DNA from: Nitrospirota bacterium
Lineage (GTDB): Bacteria > Nitrospirota > Nitrospiria > Nitrospirales > Nitrospiraceae
Length of the DNA stretch: 64,000 nucleotides
Direction: 5' to 3'
Assembly: GCA_040757595.1 (NCBI GenBank)
Contig: JBFLWP010000009.1
Location: 12,430 to 76,429 of the forward strand
Shown piece after piece: positions 1 through 8,932 of this stretch. Within the stretch, counting starts at the first letter, position 1, and every line of letters starts with the position of its first letter. A model generated the notes under the pieces. It was not told the DNA's origin. It made no database searches and worked only from the letters and a program-made list of their open reading frames with translations. Made by a program: the position numbers and the translations under genes.

Positions 1-612
1 GGCGGGCCGGAGCGGCGCGACGAGGCCTACGCGCACTTCGATCGCTGGCAGACGACGAAGGGGCTGACCGTGGCGGCCGTCCTCGTCGCGGTCTTTTTGA
101 CCGCGCCCTGGCCGCGGGAGCTGGCGGCGCTCGCGGGCGCCGGCCTGCTGCTCCTGAGCCGCAATCTCCACTCGCGCCGGATGCTCGGGCTGGTGGACTG
201 GGAGCTGCTCGTGCTCTTCGTCGGGCTCTTCGTCGTGAACCGCGCGTTCGAGCAGACGGGCCTGACGGCCCGGGCCGTGCAGGCGCTCGCCGAGGTCGGA
301 CTCCAGCTCGAGCAGCCGGGGGCGTTGTTCGTGCTGACGTTCCTGCTGAGCAACGTGGTGTCCAACGTGCCGGCGGTGATGCTGCTGCTGCCGCTGGCGA
401 CCCACCCGATGGCGGGCACTCTGCTGGCGCTCGCGAGCACGCTCGCGGGGAACCTGCTGATCGTCGGCAGCATCGCCAACATCATCGTGGTGGACGCGGC
501 CGAACGGCGGGGCCTGGCCATTGACTGGCGCCGGCACGCGCGCGTCGGCGTGCCGGTCACGCTCGCAACGCTCGGGATCTCCGCCGCTTATCTGTGGCTC
601 CGCCTCACGTAG
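1..612 (+). CDS. Anion permease, ArsB/NhaD-type, C-terminal part
   Basis: The reading frame is open from the first base, so the gene starts outside the window; about 203 residues are present. Hydrophobic segments alternate with short loops, and the stretch around residues 115-130 (LLSNVVSNVPAVMLLLP) is the SNVPA-type signature of the ion transporter superfamily that holds ArsB, NhaD and SLC13 permeases. The protein should lie in the inner membrane and move an anion or exchange ions; the substrate cannot be told from this half. A GTG at 70 is in frame but falls within the conserved part and is unlikely to be the start. Confidence 0.75.
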   Translation, partial: GGPERRDEAYAHFDRWQTTKGLTVAAVLVAVFLTAPWPRELAALAGAGLLLLSRNLHSRRMLGLVDWELLVLFVGLFVVNRAFEQTGLTARAVQALAEVGLQLEQPGALFVLTFLLSNVVSNVPAVMLLLPLATHPMAGTLLALASTLAGNLLIVGSIANIIVVDAAERRGLAIDWRRHARVGVPVTLATLGISAAYLWLRLT

Positions 613-651
613 GCGCGACACGACGAGTCGGCAGGCGGCCCTGATCGTGGT

Positions 652-816
652 TCAGCGGTTTTCCAGGCGGTTGTAGTCGAAGAGTCCCGCCTCGCGCGGC
701 GCCCGCGCGCGGTAGGCCCGGTGGAGCTGGTCGCTGTGGGACCAGAAATCCGGGCTGGTCCGGCGCACGCCGAAGTGTTCCGCGACCGTCCGCGAGGCAG
801 GTCCACGACACGCCAT
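652..816 (-). pseudogene. C-terminal relic of an unknown gene
   Basis: A minus-strand frame of 54 codons ends at 652. From about 788 down to the stop nearly every codon ends in G or C, as in real genes here, while the first nine codons next to the ATG lose this bias. The aromatic- and arginine-rich tail ends FDYNRLENR. The ATG sits only 2 bp from the divergent start of the phosphatase gene, leaving no room for a promoter or ribosome site. I read it as the 3' end of a gene whose front was lost; the family is not recognised. Confidence 0.35.
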
Positions 817-818
817 CC

Positions 819-1286
819 ATGACCACCGTCCTCTTCGTCTGCACGGGGAACATCTTCCGGAGTGTCGCGGCGGAGTACGCGCTCAAGGCGCACCTGGGGC
901 CGGACTCCGGCTACCTCGTCGGCTCCGCGGGCATCGAGGCCGTACCGCAGCCCCTGCACCCGGTCATCCTGGCGCGCCTGCGGGAGAAGGGTGCGGACCC
1001 CTCCCGCCACGCGCAGCGGCGCCTGACGCGCGAGCTGGTCGAGGCGAGCGACCTGGTCGTGGCCATGGGGCTGGACCACCGGGAGTTCATTCTCCGTCGG
1101 TTCGGCCGGAGGGCGCCCCTGTTCAACGAGCTGTGCTACGGGAGGGAGGAGCCGATTCTGGACGTCCACGAGGCGGTCCCGGACTGGGAGGTCAATCAGG
1201 AAGCCGCGCGCGACTACGCCTTTTCGGTCATCGAGTCCGTCTGGGCGGCCATGCCGGCCCTGCTTGCGCGGCTGCCCCGTCGGTAA
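819..1286 (+). CDS. Low-molecular-weight protein tyrosine phosphatase
   Basis: A 155-residue cytoplasmic protein of the LMW-PTP / arsenate reductase fold. The N-terminal P-loop reads CTGNIFRS, giving the C-x5-R active site with Cys8 and Arg14; the usual second cysteine of the family (CxGNxCRS) is replaced by Phe13. A PDW near residue 118 stands where the catalytic DP loop lies in the family. These enzymes remove phosphate from tyrosine, often on kinases of polysaccharide export, and the same fold serves as ArsC. No partner kinase is nearby, so the substrate is open. No clear ribosome site precedes the ATG. Confidence 0.8.
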   Translation: MTTVLFVCTGNIFRSVAAEYALKAHLGPDSGYLVGSAGIEAVPQPLHPVILARLREKGADPSRHAQRRLTRELVEASDLVVAMGLDHREFILRRFGRRAPLFNELCYGREEPILDVHEAVPDWEVNQEAARDYAFSVIESVWAAMPALLARLPRR

Positions 1287-1298
1287 GGCGATCGGCCG

Positions 1299-2306
1299 CT
1301 ACTTGATCGTCTTCTGCGCGCGCTCGACGATCCAGTCCTCGACCGGAAAGTAGCCGTCCTTGGTGACGAAGGCCTGGCCGTCCTGGCTGTAGACGTAGCG
1401 GAGGAACTCGCGGACGACGGGCGGGAGAGGCTTCTTACCACGCAGGATTTTCCGGGGCTCCTGGTCCACGTAGACGTAAAGGTAGCGCCGGAGCGGGTAG
1501 CGGCGGTTCTTCACGTTGTCGAAGGTGGGCTCGACGTAGGGTGAGAACTCGTCCGCGGCCAGGGGCACCGGCCGGACGTCGGGACTGACGGCCGCGAGCC
1601 CGCTGTAGCCGATGCCGAAACGGTCCTCGCCGAGCGCCTTGACGAGGGCGGCGGACTCGGTGAACAGCCTGACGTCGTCCCGGAGCTCGTTCCTGGCCAG
1701 GGCATGTTCCTTGAAGAATTCGGTCGTGCCGGAGGCCGCATCCCGACCGTAGAGGCGCAGGGGCGCGTTTTCCCACTCGCCGCCGACGGAGAGCTGTCCC
1801 CAACTGGCGACCCGGTCGTAGCTGGAGGCGGGGCTCTTCGAGAAGACGGCGCGCACCTGGTCCAGCGTCAGCCCTTCCAGTTGGTTGTCCTTGTGCACGT
1901 ACACGACCAGGGCGTCCACGGCGACGGCGTAGGGGGTCGGCCGGTAGCCGTGCTTGGCCTGAAACTTCGCGACTTCCCCGTCGTCCATCAGCCGTGACAG
2001 GTGGACCAGGTGCGCGGTGCCGTCCGCCAGCGCCGGCGGCACGGCGCCGGTCTTCTTGGCCTCCAGGCGGATGGCCACGGCCGGGTACAGCTTGCGGAAG
2101 CTCTCCGCCCAGAGCGTCATCAGGTTGTTGAGCGTGTCGGAGCCCACGATCGTCAGGGAGCCGGAGAGGCCGTCCGCCTTGGCATAGGGCTTCGCGGCCG
2201 GGGCGACCGTCGGCTGGTCCGCCGCAAGGACGGGCCGGGCGACCAATAGGGCCAGCAGCCAGAGGGCCGCCAGGCCGGTCCGGCAGGTCCACGCACGCGC
2301 GCTCAT
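1299..2306 (-). CDS. PstS-like periplasmic phosphate-binding protein
   Basis: 335 residues with a signal peptide ending near residue 28 (LLVARPVLA). The body is a periplasmic binding protein of the PBP-like/PstS type: GSDTLNNLMTLWAESF at the first ligand loop and GRDAASGTTEFF at the second, matching the phosphate-contact loops of that family. It presumably captures phosphate or a related oxyanion in the periplasm. No pstCAB or phoU is nearby, so it is a solitary copy, which can work with a distant transporter or a sensor. A GGAG ribosome site lies upstream of the ATG. Confidence 0.75.
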   Translation of the reverse strand: MSARAWTCRTGLAALWLLALLVARPVLAADQPTVAPAAKPYAKADGLSGSLTIVGSDTLNNLMTLWAESFRKLYPAVAIRLEAKKTGAVPPALADGTAHLVHLSRLMDDGEVAKFQAKHGYRPTPYAVAVDALVVYVHKDNQLEGLTLDQVRAVFSKSPASSYDRVASWGQLSVGGEWENAPLRLYGRDAASGTTEFFKEHALARNELRDDVRLFTESAALVKALGEDRFGIGYSGLAAVSPDVRPVPLAADEFSPYVEPTFDNVKNRRYPLRRYLYVYVDQEPRKILRGKKPLPPVVREFLRYVYSQDGQAFVTKDGYFPVEDWIVERAQKTIK

Positions 2307-2420
2307 GGAGTCTCCTTCCGTTGGAGCCGCGGCGGAACATCGGCTCGTCCGGCCGCGGGCGGGGCCATCGTACCGAAGCTCCGAGCGGGAATCAACGGGA
2401 ATCCAGACACCCGGCTTTGC

Positions 2421-2449
2421 TTGATTCCCCGCTCCGGCGGGACTATCAT
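2421..2449 (+). promoter_or_regulatory. Sigma-70 promoter, leaderless
   Basis: TTGATT at 2421-2426 and TATCAT at 2444-2449 are 17 bp apart. The predicted first transcribed base coincides with the ATG at 2456, so the message would have almost no 5' leader. Confidence 0.65.
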
Positions 2450-2455
2450 CGGGCC

Positions 2456-2857
2456 ATGATCAACCTGGTGATTCTCGCGACGACCCTGTGGGTCTGCCCC
2501 GGGGACGTCTATTCCAACGAGCCGAAGCCTGGGTGCAAGCCCTTCCATCCATCGGACAAGGAGGGATTCACCGTCATCCCCGAGGCCCAGCAGGCCCCCG
2601 CTGCTCCCCAGAGCCCGACGCAAGCGCCGGGCTCCGTCATCATCGAGGAGAACGTCGTCCAGCAGAAGTCGGAGCCGCGCCCCAGAGCCTCCTCGAAGGA
2701 GTGCGAGCTCTACGACGAGTATCTGACGCTCAGCACCAAGTCGCGCGGCATCGGGGCACTGGAGCTCACGACCGCCGAGTACGAGCGGTGGACGCTGCTC
2801 AAGAACATGTTCAACATCGGCGTGCCGCCGGTCTGCGACCCCCAAACCACCAAGTGA
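2456..2857 (+). CDS. Small secreted protein of unknown function
   Basis: 133 residues. A short hydrophobic N-terminus (LVILATTLWVC) acts as a signal or anchor and is followed by CPGDVYSNEPKPGCKPF, a cysteine/proline pattern I know from small exported proteins of Nitrospirota but cannot assign. A proline/alanine linker leads to a helical C-terminal half with further cysteines (KECELYDEY, PPVCDP), so disulfides are possible. The start was set at 2456 because the promoter ends just before it; an in-frame ATG at 2321 lies upstream of that promoter. Confidence 0.6.
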   Translation: MINLVILATTLWVCPGDVYSNEPKPGCKPFHPSDKEGFTVIPEAQQAPAAPQSPTQAPGSVIIEENVVQQKSEPRPRASSKECELYDEYLTLSTKSRGIGALELTTAEYERWTLLKNMFNIGVPPVCDPQTTK

Positions 2858-2921
2858 CCGGCTCGGTATGATCCGGCCCCTCGGCGCAACCCAGGAAATC
2901 CCTACCCGGACCAGCGCGCGC

Positions 2922-2950
2922 TTGCATTCGCGCCAGGGGCGTGGTATAGT
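2922..2950 (+). promoter_or_regulatory. Sigma-70 promoter of the RRM gene
   Basis: TTGCAT at 2922-2927 and TATAGT at 2945-2950, 17 bp spacer. Transcription would start near 2957, giving the RRM gene an untranslated leader of about 195 bases with no reading frame in it. Confidence 0.7.
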
Positions 2951-3150
2951 CTGCTTCGTGCGTCATCGAGCCAGGGCCGGACGGTGGCGCGCGGATGTGC
3001 ATTCCGGCCCGATTCCCGATATTGCCTTGTGGTATAGGAAGCTGATCGGAACGTCTGCCCCGCACGCTGCTTGACTCACTGCATCGGCTTGGCTCTCTGT
3101 CCTCTGCGTTCCCGACTCCCCAAGACAATGTCCAATAGACAGGAGGTACC

Positions 3151-3447
3151 ATGAGTACCAAGTTGTATGTGGGTGGCTTGCCCTATTCCACCACCGAGGC
3201 GCAGCTCGCCGAGCTGTTCGGCCAGCAGGGCAACGTGCAGTCGGCGCGGGTCATCACCGACAAGTTCACCGGGCAGTCGCGCGGCTTCGGGTTCGTGGAA
3301 ATGGCCACGGCCGAGGAGGCCGAACGGGCCATCACCGCGCTGAACGGCACCCAGTTGGGCGGCCGGTCCATCACGGTGAACGAGGCCAAGCCCCAGGAGA
3401 AGTCCGGCGGCGGGCGCTTCGGCGGTGGCCGCGGGAGCCGGTTCTAA
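3151..3447 (+). CDS. RRM-domain RNA-binding protein
   Basis: 98 residues forming one RNA recognition motif plus a tail. RNP2 is LYVGGL (residues 5-10) and RNP1 is SRGFGFVE (43-50), with the aromatic residues that stack on RNA bases. The tail is glycine/arginine-rich (residues 84-98). Single-RRM proteins of this kind in bacteria bind RNA and are commonly cold- or stress-induced. A full AGGAGGT ribosome site, a strong promoter 200 bases upstream and a terminator directly downstream mark a highly expressed single-gene unit. The long leader could carry post-transcriptional control. Confidence 0.92.
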   Translation: MSTKLYVGGLPYSTTEAQLAELFGQQGNVQSARVITDKFTGQSRGFGFVEMATAEEAERAITALNGTQLGGRSITVNEAKPQEKSGGGRFGGGRGSRF

Positions 3448-3471
3448 CGCGGATCTCCGCGTCGTGACCGT

Positions 3472-3508
3472 GGGGGCAGCGGCTTCGGCCGCTGCCCCCT
3501 TGCTTTTT
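3472..3508 (+). terminator. Rho-independent terminator
   Basis: A perfect 12-bp GC stem (3472-3483 with 3488-3499) closes a TTCG tetraloop and is followed by a T-rich run ending in five T at 3504-3508. It ends the RRM transcript. Confidence 0.92.
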
Positions 3509-3603
3509 GGCCCCCCTCCGCCTCTATTGAGGCCATAAGAACCCACTCCGGCACCCCGGCAACAACCCCAGCAGGAGATCACGGACGTAATTAGAGAAAA
3601 GTC

Positions 3604-3728
3604 GCAGGATGTTCAAAAAGGCCGGCCAGCGCGGCCGCAGCGAGGCGAGACCCCGAGGCGTACTTGGTCAGTACGTTGAGGGGTTGAGCGAGCGAGAACA
3701 AAGCTGGCGGACTTTTTCAACATCCTGC
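3604..3728 (+). repeat. MITE/REP-like palindromic element
   Basis: A 125-bp unit bounded by 17-bp inverted ends (GCAGGATGTTCAAAAAG on the left, its complement with one mismatch on the right). The inside also folds back imperfectly around position 3665, so the whole unit can form one long hairpin. The sequence type is one I recall as dispersed in Nitrospira genomes. It lies just upstream of the gene at 3744, and its right end abuts a TATGCT that could be a -10 box. Confidence 0.7.
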
Positions 3729-3743
3729 TATGCTGCTGCCCCG

Positions 3744-4256
3744 ATGATGCCGCCCGCACCACAGACTCCCGCCCAGGCCGCCGAAGCCTTCTACCGCGTG
3801 GCGCTGCGCGTTCTGTCGGACTGCGCGCCGGACGAGTACGGGATCGCGCTCTCGACGGAGCAGGCCTTCCTCCTCTCGCGCGAGCTCTTGTCCGTGACGT
3901 TGTACTGGGTGCACGCCGCGCTGGGCGTCGCCCTCCCGTCCGAGGCCGACGCGCAGCGCATCTTCGGATCGCTCACGGCGATCGTCCGGGAGAAATGGCA
4001 CGCCCCCCTGGGGTTTCAGGGACAGGACGTGGAGGCGTACCTGGCGGAGATGGAGGAGCGCAGGGCCACCTACCGGCAGATCGAGGAGGAAGGAGGCGCG
4101 CCGGTCGCCGTCCTGACGGAGACGACCGCGATCCTGGAGTCGGCCGGAGCGGTCCGGCCGGAGGACCAGCCGAAGCTGCTGGCCCTGCTGATTGACTTGG
4201 TGCCCGTGGACGAGATCGGGGAGATGGCGACGGCGATCAGGCTGGCCGGCGCCTGA
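3744..4256 (+). CDS. Hypothetical cytoplasmic protein
   Basis: 170 residues, no signal peptide or membrane span; acidic and mostly helical, with an acidic segment around residues 92-112. I do not recognise a family. The frame is open through the palindromic element upstream, but those codons belong to the repeat, so the start is placed at the ATG-ATG pair at 3744. It converges with gpmA, whose stop is 6 bp away. Confidence 0.6.
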   Translation: MMPPAPQTPAQAAEAFYRVALRVLSDCAPDEYGIALSTEQAFLLSRELLSVTLYWVHAALGVALPSEADAQRIFGSLTAIVREKWHAPLGFQGQDVEAYLAEMEERRATYRQIEEEGGAPVAVLTETTAILESAGAVRPEDQPKLLALLIDLVPVDEIGEMATAIRLAGA

Positions 4257-4262
4257 TCGGCG

Positions 4263-4868
4263 TCAGAGGTAGCGCCGCTCGCGGACGTTCCCGGCCTGAT
4301 CGAACTCGTAGAGCAGCGGCACGCCGGTCGGGATGTTGAGCTCGAGGACCTGCTCCCTGGTCAACCCGTCCAGGTGCATGACGAGGGCCCGCAGGCTGTT
4401 GCCGTGCGCGGACACGAGGATCGTGCGCCCGGCGAGCAGGTCCGGCCGGATGTGCGATTCATAGTAGGGGAGGACCCGCTCCGCCGTGTCCTTGAGGCTC
4501 TCCCCGCCGGGCGGGCGCACGTCATAGCTGCGCCGCCAGAGCTTCACCTGCTGCTCTCCGTACTTTCTGGCCGTTTCCGCCTTGTTCAGGCCCTGCAGCT
4601 CCCCGTACAGCCGCTCGTTCAGCGCTTGGTCTTTCTCGATCGGAATCCCGGTCTGGCCGATCACCTCGAGCACGATCCGCAGCGTGTCGATCGCGCGCTT
4701 GAGCACGGAGACGTAGGCGCGATCGAACCGGTAGCCCTTCAGCTTCTCGCCCGCCTCGCGCGCCTCCTGCTCGCCCTTGGGCGAGAGCGGCACGTCCACC
4801 CACCCGGTGAACCGGTTCTCCAGGTTCCACTGCGACTCCCCGTGCCGAAGCAGCACCAGCCGACTCAT
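4263..4868 (-). CDS. gpmA: Phosphoglycerate mutase, 2,3-bisphosphoglycerate-dependent type
   Basis: 201 residues. The phosphohistidine motif LRHGESQWN (His9) opens the protein, followed by the dPGM signatures [24 protein letters not shown] and, near the end, [10 protein letters not shown] with the second catalytic histidine. The enzyme interconverts 3- and 2-phosphoglycerate in glycolysis/gluconeogenesis. It is shorter than the 230-250 residues of classic GpmA, with a trimmed C-terminus. A GGAGG site lies 8 bases before the ATG. A broader phosphatase role within the histidine phosphatase superfamily is less likely given the intact LNERxYGxLQG motif. Confidence 0.85.
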   Translation of the reverse strand: MSRLVLLRHGESQWNLENRFTGWVDVPLSPKGEQEAREAGEKLKGYRFDRAYVSVLKRAIDTLRIVLEVIGQTGIPIEKDQALNERLYGELQGLNKAETARKYGEQQVKLWRRSYDVRPPGGESLKDTAERVLPYYESHIRPDLLAGRTILVSAHGNSLRALVMHLDGLTREQVLELNIPTGVPLLYEFDQAGNVRERRYL

Positions 4869-5007
4869 GCGTTCGTCCTCCAGTCCTTCCGCCGCCTCGT
4901 CGTTCGCCCGTCAGGCCGCTCCAGAATACGCAATCGCCGCGCGCCTTGCAATCACCTTGCAATCACGTTGGACCAGCGGGTACCATCCACGCAGATTCAG
5001 GAGCCCC

Positions 5008-5868
5008 ATGACGTCGCCACCCCACCCATCGGCCCAGGCGGAGCAGCCCTGGCGCGAGATCGAGTCGTGGTGGGTTGCCATGGCGCAACGGCTCGGCGTA
5101 GCCGAGCGCGTCCAGCTCTTCTTCAAAAACGCGCTGGGCCGGAACGGGGCCTTGGAACGTGCGGCCCGCGTCGGTGCCGCCGTCCCCTACCTCCTGTTCG
5201 TCCTGCTCCGCTATTGGATCCCGCCGGTGCTGCCTCCGCCCGGGCAGGAGCGGATTGCCAAGAACGACCAGGACTACTGGCTCGAGTCCGAGCAGATCCT
5301 CAGGAAGGCGGTGGCCCGCCTGCGCGAGCTGAAGCCGCTCATCGAACTCCTCACCGCCCCCAACCCGCTGGCGGGCGGGCGCCCGCCCGACGCGGTGGAA
5401 GCCAAGCCGCTCGTCGAGGTGGAGCTGGCGCGCGTGCTCGAGGGAATCGCGGAGGTGGCCGGCAGCTACGGCGGCCCCGACTACACGTCGGTCATCAAGA
5501 ACTTCGACCCGGTGCCCCTGCGGCAAACCCAACCCTTCAAACACAACAAGAAGCACAGCGCGGAACTCTGGGTGGTCTTCCTCCTCCGAGAGCACTTCAA
5601 AAGCCTGGGCCTGGGAAAGGACCGCTACTGGCCCCTCATCGCGGACCTGATCGGCGCCGCCGGCATCCACCAGGCCACCGGGCAGCCCTACGCCGCCGAC
5701 GAGCTCAAGTCCTGGTGGCAGAAGAACTGGCCCCGCACCTATACGATGCTCGAGCAGAAGGGCCAAGCCGCCGAGCCCTCCGGCGCCGCCTACCAGCACG
5801 ACTTCGACTGGTTCCAGGCCTGGTTCGCCTGGCAGACATCCCGCCCTGCCCAGCCCTCAAGACGCTGA
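5008..5868 (+). CDS. Hypothetical protein
   Basis: 286 residues, rich in tryptophan and charged residues. A hydrophobic stretch near residue 60 (VPYLLFVLLRYWIPPVLPP) could be a membrane-associated helix; the rest is soluble, with GGPDYTSVIKNFDPVPLRQ in the middle. No family recognised. The frame is open further upstream, but the ATG at 5008 has AGGAG in front and the earlier part overlaps the gpmA start region. The 3' end overlaps the convergent gene by 12 bp. Confidence 0.55.
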   Translation: MTSPPHPSAQAEQPWREIESWWVAMAQRLGVAERVQLFFKNALGRNGALERAARVGAAVPYLLFVLLRYWIPPVLPPPGQERIAKNDQDYWLESEQILRKAVARLRELKPLIELLTAPNPLAGGRPPDAVEAKPLVEVELARVLEGIAEVAGSYGGPDYTSVIKNFDPVPLRQTQPFKHNKKHSAELWVVFLLREHFKSLGLGKDRYWPLIADLIGAAGIHQATGQPYAADELKSWWQKNWPRTYTMLEQKGQAAEPSGAAYQHDFDWFQAWFAWQTSRPAQPSRR

Positions 5869-6501
5869 AGCGACAAAGAGGCGGACGGCAGCCCGCTCCC
5901 CCCGCTCGAGCGGCAGCTTGCCCTTCTCCGGCGGGCCCTCCTTGATCGCGGCGAGGATCAGCGCCAGCAGGAGCAGGTGCAGCGCGACTCCCACCCAGAT
6001 CACATAGGGCTGGACGCCGCCTTCTTCGTGCAGCGACCGCTCGAGCCGCGCCTGGTCGAAGCCCGCGGCCTTGCGCAGCTCGGCGACGTGCTCCTTCACG
6101 TGCCAATAGTAGAGGTAGTTGGCGCTGCCCGCCGCGATGATGCGCCAGACGATCCCGACCGTGATGTCGCCGGTGAAGTAGGCCGAGACCACCGGCCCGA
6201 TCGCGTAGATGAGCGCGTAGAGGTACATCTTGCGGTAGAGGAACCAGAGGAAGGGATCGAATAGAAACGCGGGCCAATGCCAGGTGAGGGCGAAGCGCGG
6301 GGTCGCGCCCTCGGAGAACTTGCGGAATTGCTCCAGGTAACGATCGGCGTTCTGCCCGATGAAAGCCCGCCAATGCTCCTCCTCGGACGCCGCCGCCCGA
6401 GCGGCCGGCTCCGCCTCGGCGGCGGGAAAGGTCGCGCCGCATTGACTGCAGAACCGAGCCTCGTCGGGGTTCTGTCCCTGGCAGGAGACACAGGATTTCA
6501 T
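5857..6501 (-). CDS. Zinc-ribbon membrane protein, DUF2628-like
   Basis: 214 residues. The N-terminus carries a zinc ribbon (CVSC at residues 4-7 and CSQC at 18-21). A loop leads to three or four hydrophobic segments between about residues 75 and 190 (WPAFLFDPFLWFLYRKMYL is typical of DUF2628 proteins). These are small inner-membrane proteins of unknown role. No SD of note; the gene stands alone on this strand, converging with its neighbour. Confidence 0.7.
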   Translation of the reverse strand: MKSCVSCQGQNPDEARFCSQCGATFPAAEAEPAARAAASEEEHWRAFIGQNADRYLEQFRKFSEGATPRFALTWHWPAFLFDPFLWFLYRKMYLYALIYAIGPVVSAYFTGDITVGIVWRIIAAGSANYLYYWHVKEHVAELRKAAGFDQARLERSLHEEGGVQPYVIWVGVALHLLLLALILAAIKEGPPEKGKLPLERGERAAVRLFVASAS

Positions 6502-6605
6502 GCCCGGTGCTTATAACACGGTCATCCCGGTCCCTCAAGCGCGCATCCAAGGGAATTTCCCAGGCGAAAGAACGGGATAGAGGCCCAGGCCGGCAGGGTT
6601 TGATA

Positions 6606-6634
6606 TTGCGTTGCCCGGCTCGATGTGGTACGTT
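6606..6634 (+). promoter_or_regulatory. Candidate promoter of the arginine/lysine block
   Basis: TTGCGT and TACGTT are 17 bp apart, about 25 bases downstream of which the first gene starts. The -10 match is moderate. No riboswitch or ArgR-type box could be recognised in 6502-6665. Confidence 0.35.
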
Positions 6635-6665
6635 CACCGAATTGTCATCTTAGGGTGAAAATCCC

Positions 6666-7859
6666 ATGCCGACCGAGGAGTTACGCCAGGAAGCCGACCG
6701 CTATCTGATGAACACCTACGCCCGGCTGCCGATCTCGATCGTGCGCGGGCGGGGCGCCAAGGTCTACGACCTGGAGGGGAGGGAGTACCTCGACTTCGTG
6801 GCCGGCATCGCGGTCAACATCCTGGGACACGCCCACCCGGACCTGGTGGCTGCCATCCAGAAGCAGGCCCAGCACCTCCTGCACGCCTCCAACCTCTACT
6901 ACACGGAGCCGCAGGTGCGGCTGGCCCGGACGCTCGTGGACCATTCATTCGCCCGAAAAGTCTTCTTCTGCAACAGCGGCGCGGAGGCGAACGAGGCGGC
7001 CATCAAGCTCGCCCGCCGCTACGCCCACCAGAAGCACGGACCGGACCGGTTCGAGATCATCACGATGCTCCAGTCCTTCCACGGCCGGACGCTCGCGACT
7101 CTGACCGCCACCGGTCAGGAGAAGGTCCAGAAGGGCTTCGAACCGCTGATGCCCGGCTTTACTTACGTCCCATTCAACGACCTCGGAGCCATCGAGCGGG
7201 CGCTGAGCCCGGCCACCGCCGCCGTCATGCTGGAGCCGGTGCAGGGCGAAGGCGGGGTGCACGTCGCGGACCGCACCTACCTCCAGGGGCTGCGCGACCT
7301 CTGCCGGCAGCGGGACGTGCTGTTGATCTTCGACGAAGTCCAGACCGGCATGGGCCGCACCGGCACCCTGTTCGCGTACGAACAGCTCGGCGTCCAGCCG
7401 GACATCATGACCCTGGCCAAGGGGCTCGGCGGCGGCGTGCCGATCGGCGCCTGCCTCGCGACGGATGAGGCGGCGCAGGCCTTCGTTCCCGGCACCCACG
7501 CCTCCACCTTCGGCGGAAATCCCCTGGCCTGCGCGGCCGCGCTGGCCGTGTGCCGCGTGCTGCTGGAGAGCCGGGGGCTGGAGCACGCCCGCCGCATGGG
7601 CGATTATCTGGCCAAGGGCCTCCAGGAGCTGAAGGAACGTCTGCCCGTCGTGAAGGACGTGCGCGGGCTCGGCCTGCTGCAGGGCATGGAGCTGACCTGC
7701 GACGGGAAGGCGGTCGTGGCCGACTGTCTGGCGCGCGGGGTTCTGATCAATTGCACCGTGGATCGCGTCCTGCGCTTCATCCCGCCCCTCATCATTACCC
7801 AGCACGAGATCGACCGGCTGTTGGGCATCCTGTCCCAAGTTCTCGGCAAGCGGGCCTAG
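6666..7859 (+). CDS. argD: Acetylornithine aminotransferase
   Basis: 397 residues, class III PLP-dependent aminotransferase. Lys252 in TLAKGLGGGVP forms the Schiff base; Asp223 in IFDEVQTGMGRTG holds the PLP ring nitrogen; NSGAEANEAA (103-112) binds the phosphate. It converts N-acetylglutamate semialdehyde to N-acetylornithine, and in bacteria that make DAP by the succinylase route it can double as succinyl-DAP aminotransferase. First gene of argD-F-G-H on one strand, so probably first in the operon. The ribosome site is weak (AGGGTGA). Confidence 0.95.
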   Translation: MPTEELRQEADRYLMNTYARLPISIVRGRGAKVYDLEGREYLDFVAGIAVNILGHAHPDLVAAIQKQAQHLLHASNLYYTEPQVRLARTLVDHSFARKVFFCNSGAEANEAAIKLARRYAHQKHGPDRFEIITMLQSFHGRTLATLTATGQEKVQKGFEPLMPGFTYVPFNDLGAIERALSPATAAVMLEPVQGEGGVHVADRTYLQGLRDLCRQRDVLLIFDEVQTGMGRTGTLFAYEQLGVQPDIMTLAKGLGGGVPIGACLATDEAAQAFVPGTHASTFGGNPLACAAALAVCRVLLESRGLEHARRMGDYLAKGLQELKERLPVVKDVRGLGLLQGMELTCDGKAVVADCLARGVLINCTVDRVLRFIPPLIITQHEIDRLLGILSQVLGKRA

Positions 7860-7928
7860 CGGCAGGAGCTGGGCGGAGGGACCGTCCCGCCGTTCCCGGC
7901 CAGGGCTATGAATTTGGAGGAAGAATCG

Positions 7929-8932
7929 GTGTTTTCCGAAACGAGCCAGAAGAACGGCGCGGCCAAGCGGGCGGCGGGGCTCCTCGGCAAGGACCTGCTC
8001 ACGGTCAGCGCGATCCCGGTCCACGAACTCGAACGGCTGCTCAAGCTGGCGGAAGAGTTGAAGGCGCTGCAGCGCCGAGGGGTCCGGCCCCAGCCCCTGT
8101 TGGGCAAGACTCTCGGCCTCTTCTTCGAGAAGCCGTCCACCAGGACGCGGGTGTCCTTCGAGGCGGGCATGAACCAGCTCGGCGGCCAGTGCATCTTCCT
8201 CTCGGCCACCGACATCCAGATGTGCCGCGGGGAGAGCGTCGCCGACACGGCGCGCGTGCTCTCCCGCTACCTGGACGGGCTCGTGATCCGCACCTACGAC
8301 CATGCGATCGTGGAAGAATGGGCGCGGGAGGCGACGATCCCGGTCATCAACGGGCTCACCGACCTCTGCCACCCCTGTCAGGCTCTCTCGGACCTGCTGA
8401 CGATCAGGGAGAAGAAGGGAGCCCTCAAGGGCGTGAAGCTCGCCTACGTGGGGGACGGGAACAACGTGGCCAATTCGCTCATCGAATGCGCGGCCAAGAT
8501 AGGCATGGTCGTCAGCGTGGCCTGCCCCCACGGCTACGAGCCGGACCAGCGGATCGTGGACCTGGCGCGGCTTGAGGCGGAGCGGACCGGCGCCGCGATC
8601 GAGATCGGGGCGAATCCGCAGGTGGCGGTCAAGGGCGCGGACGTCCTCTACACCGACGTTTGGGTCAGCATGGGGCGGGAGCGGGAGCAATCGCGCCGCC
8701 TGAAGACCCTGGCCCCGTACCAGGTCAACGAGCGGCTGCTGAGGCTGGCGCGGCCCGGTGCGATCGTCATGCACTGCCTGCCGGCGCACCGGGGCCAGGA
8801 GATCACGGCTTCCGTGCTGGACGGGCCCCAGTCGGTCGTGCTGGACCAGGCCGAGAACCGGCTGCACATGCAGAAGGCCATTCTAGTGGAGCTGCTCAAG
8901 CCGAGCCGGAAGGCCGACAGGAAAAGGAGACC

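Noticed and set aside
3609-3743. 45-codon N-terminal extension of the gene at 3744
   Set aside because: These codons are the palindromic repeat element, not protein sequence.
7908-7931. ATG start for argF at 7908
   Set aside because: No ribosome site before it, and it overlaps the GGAGG that is well placed for the GTG at 7929.
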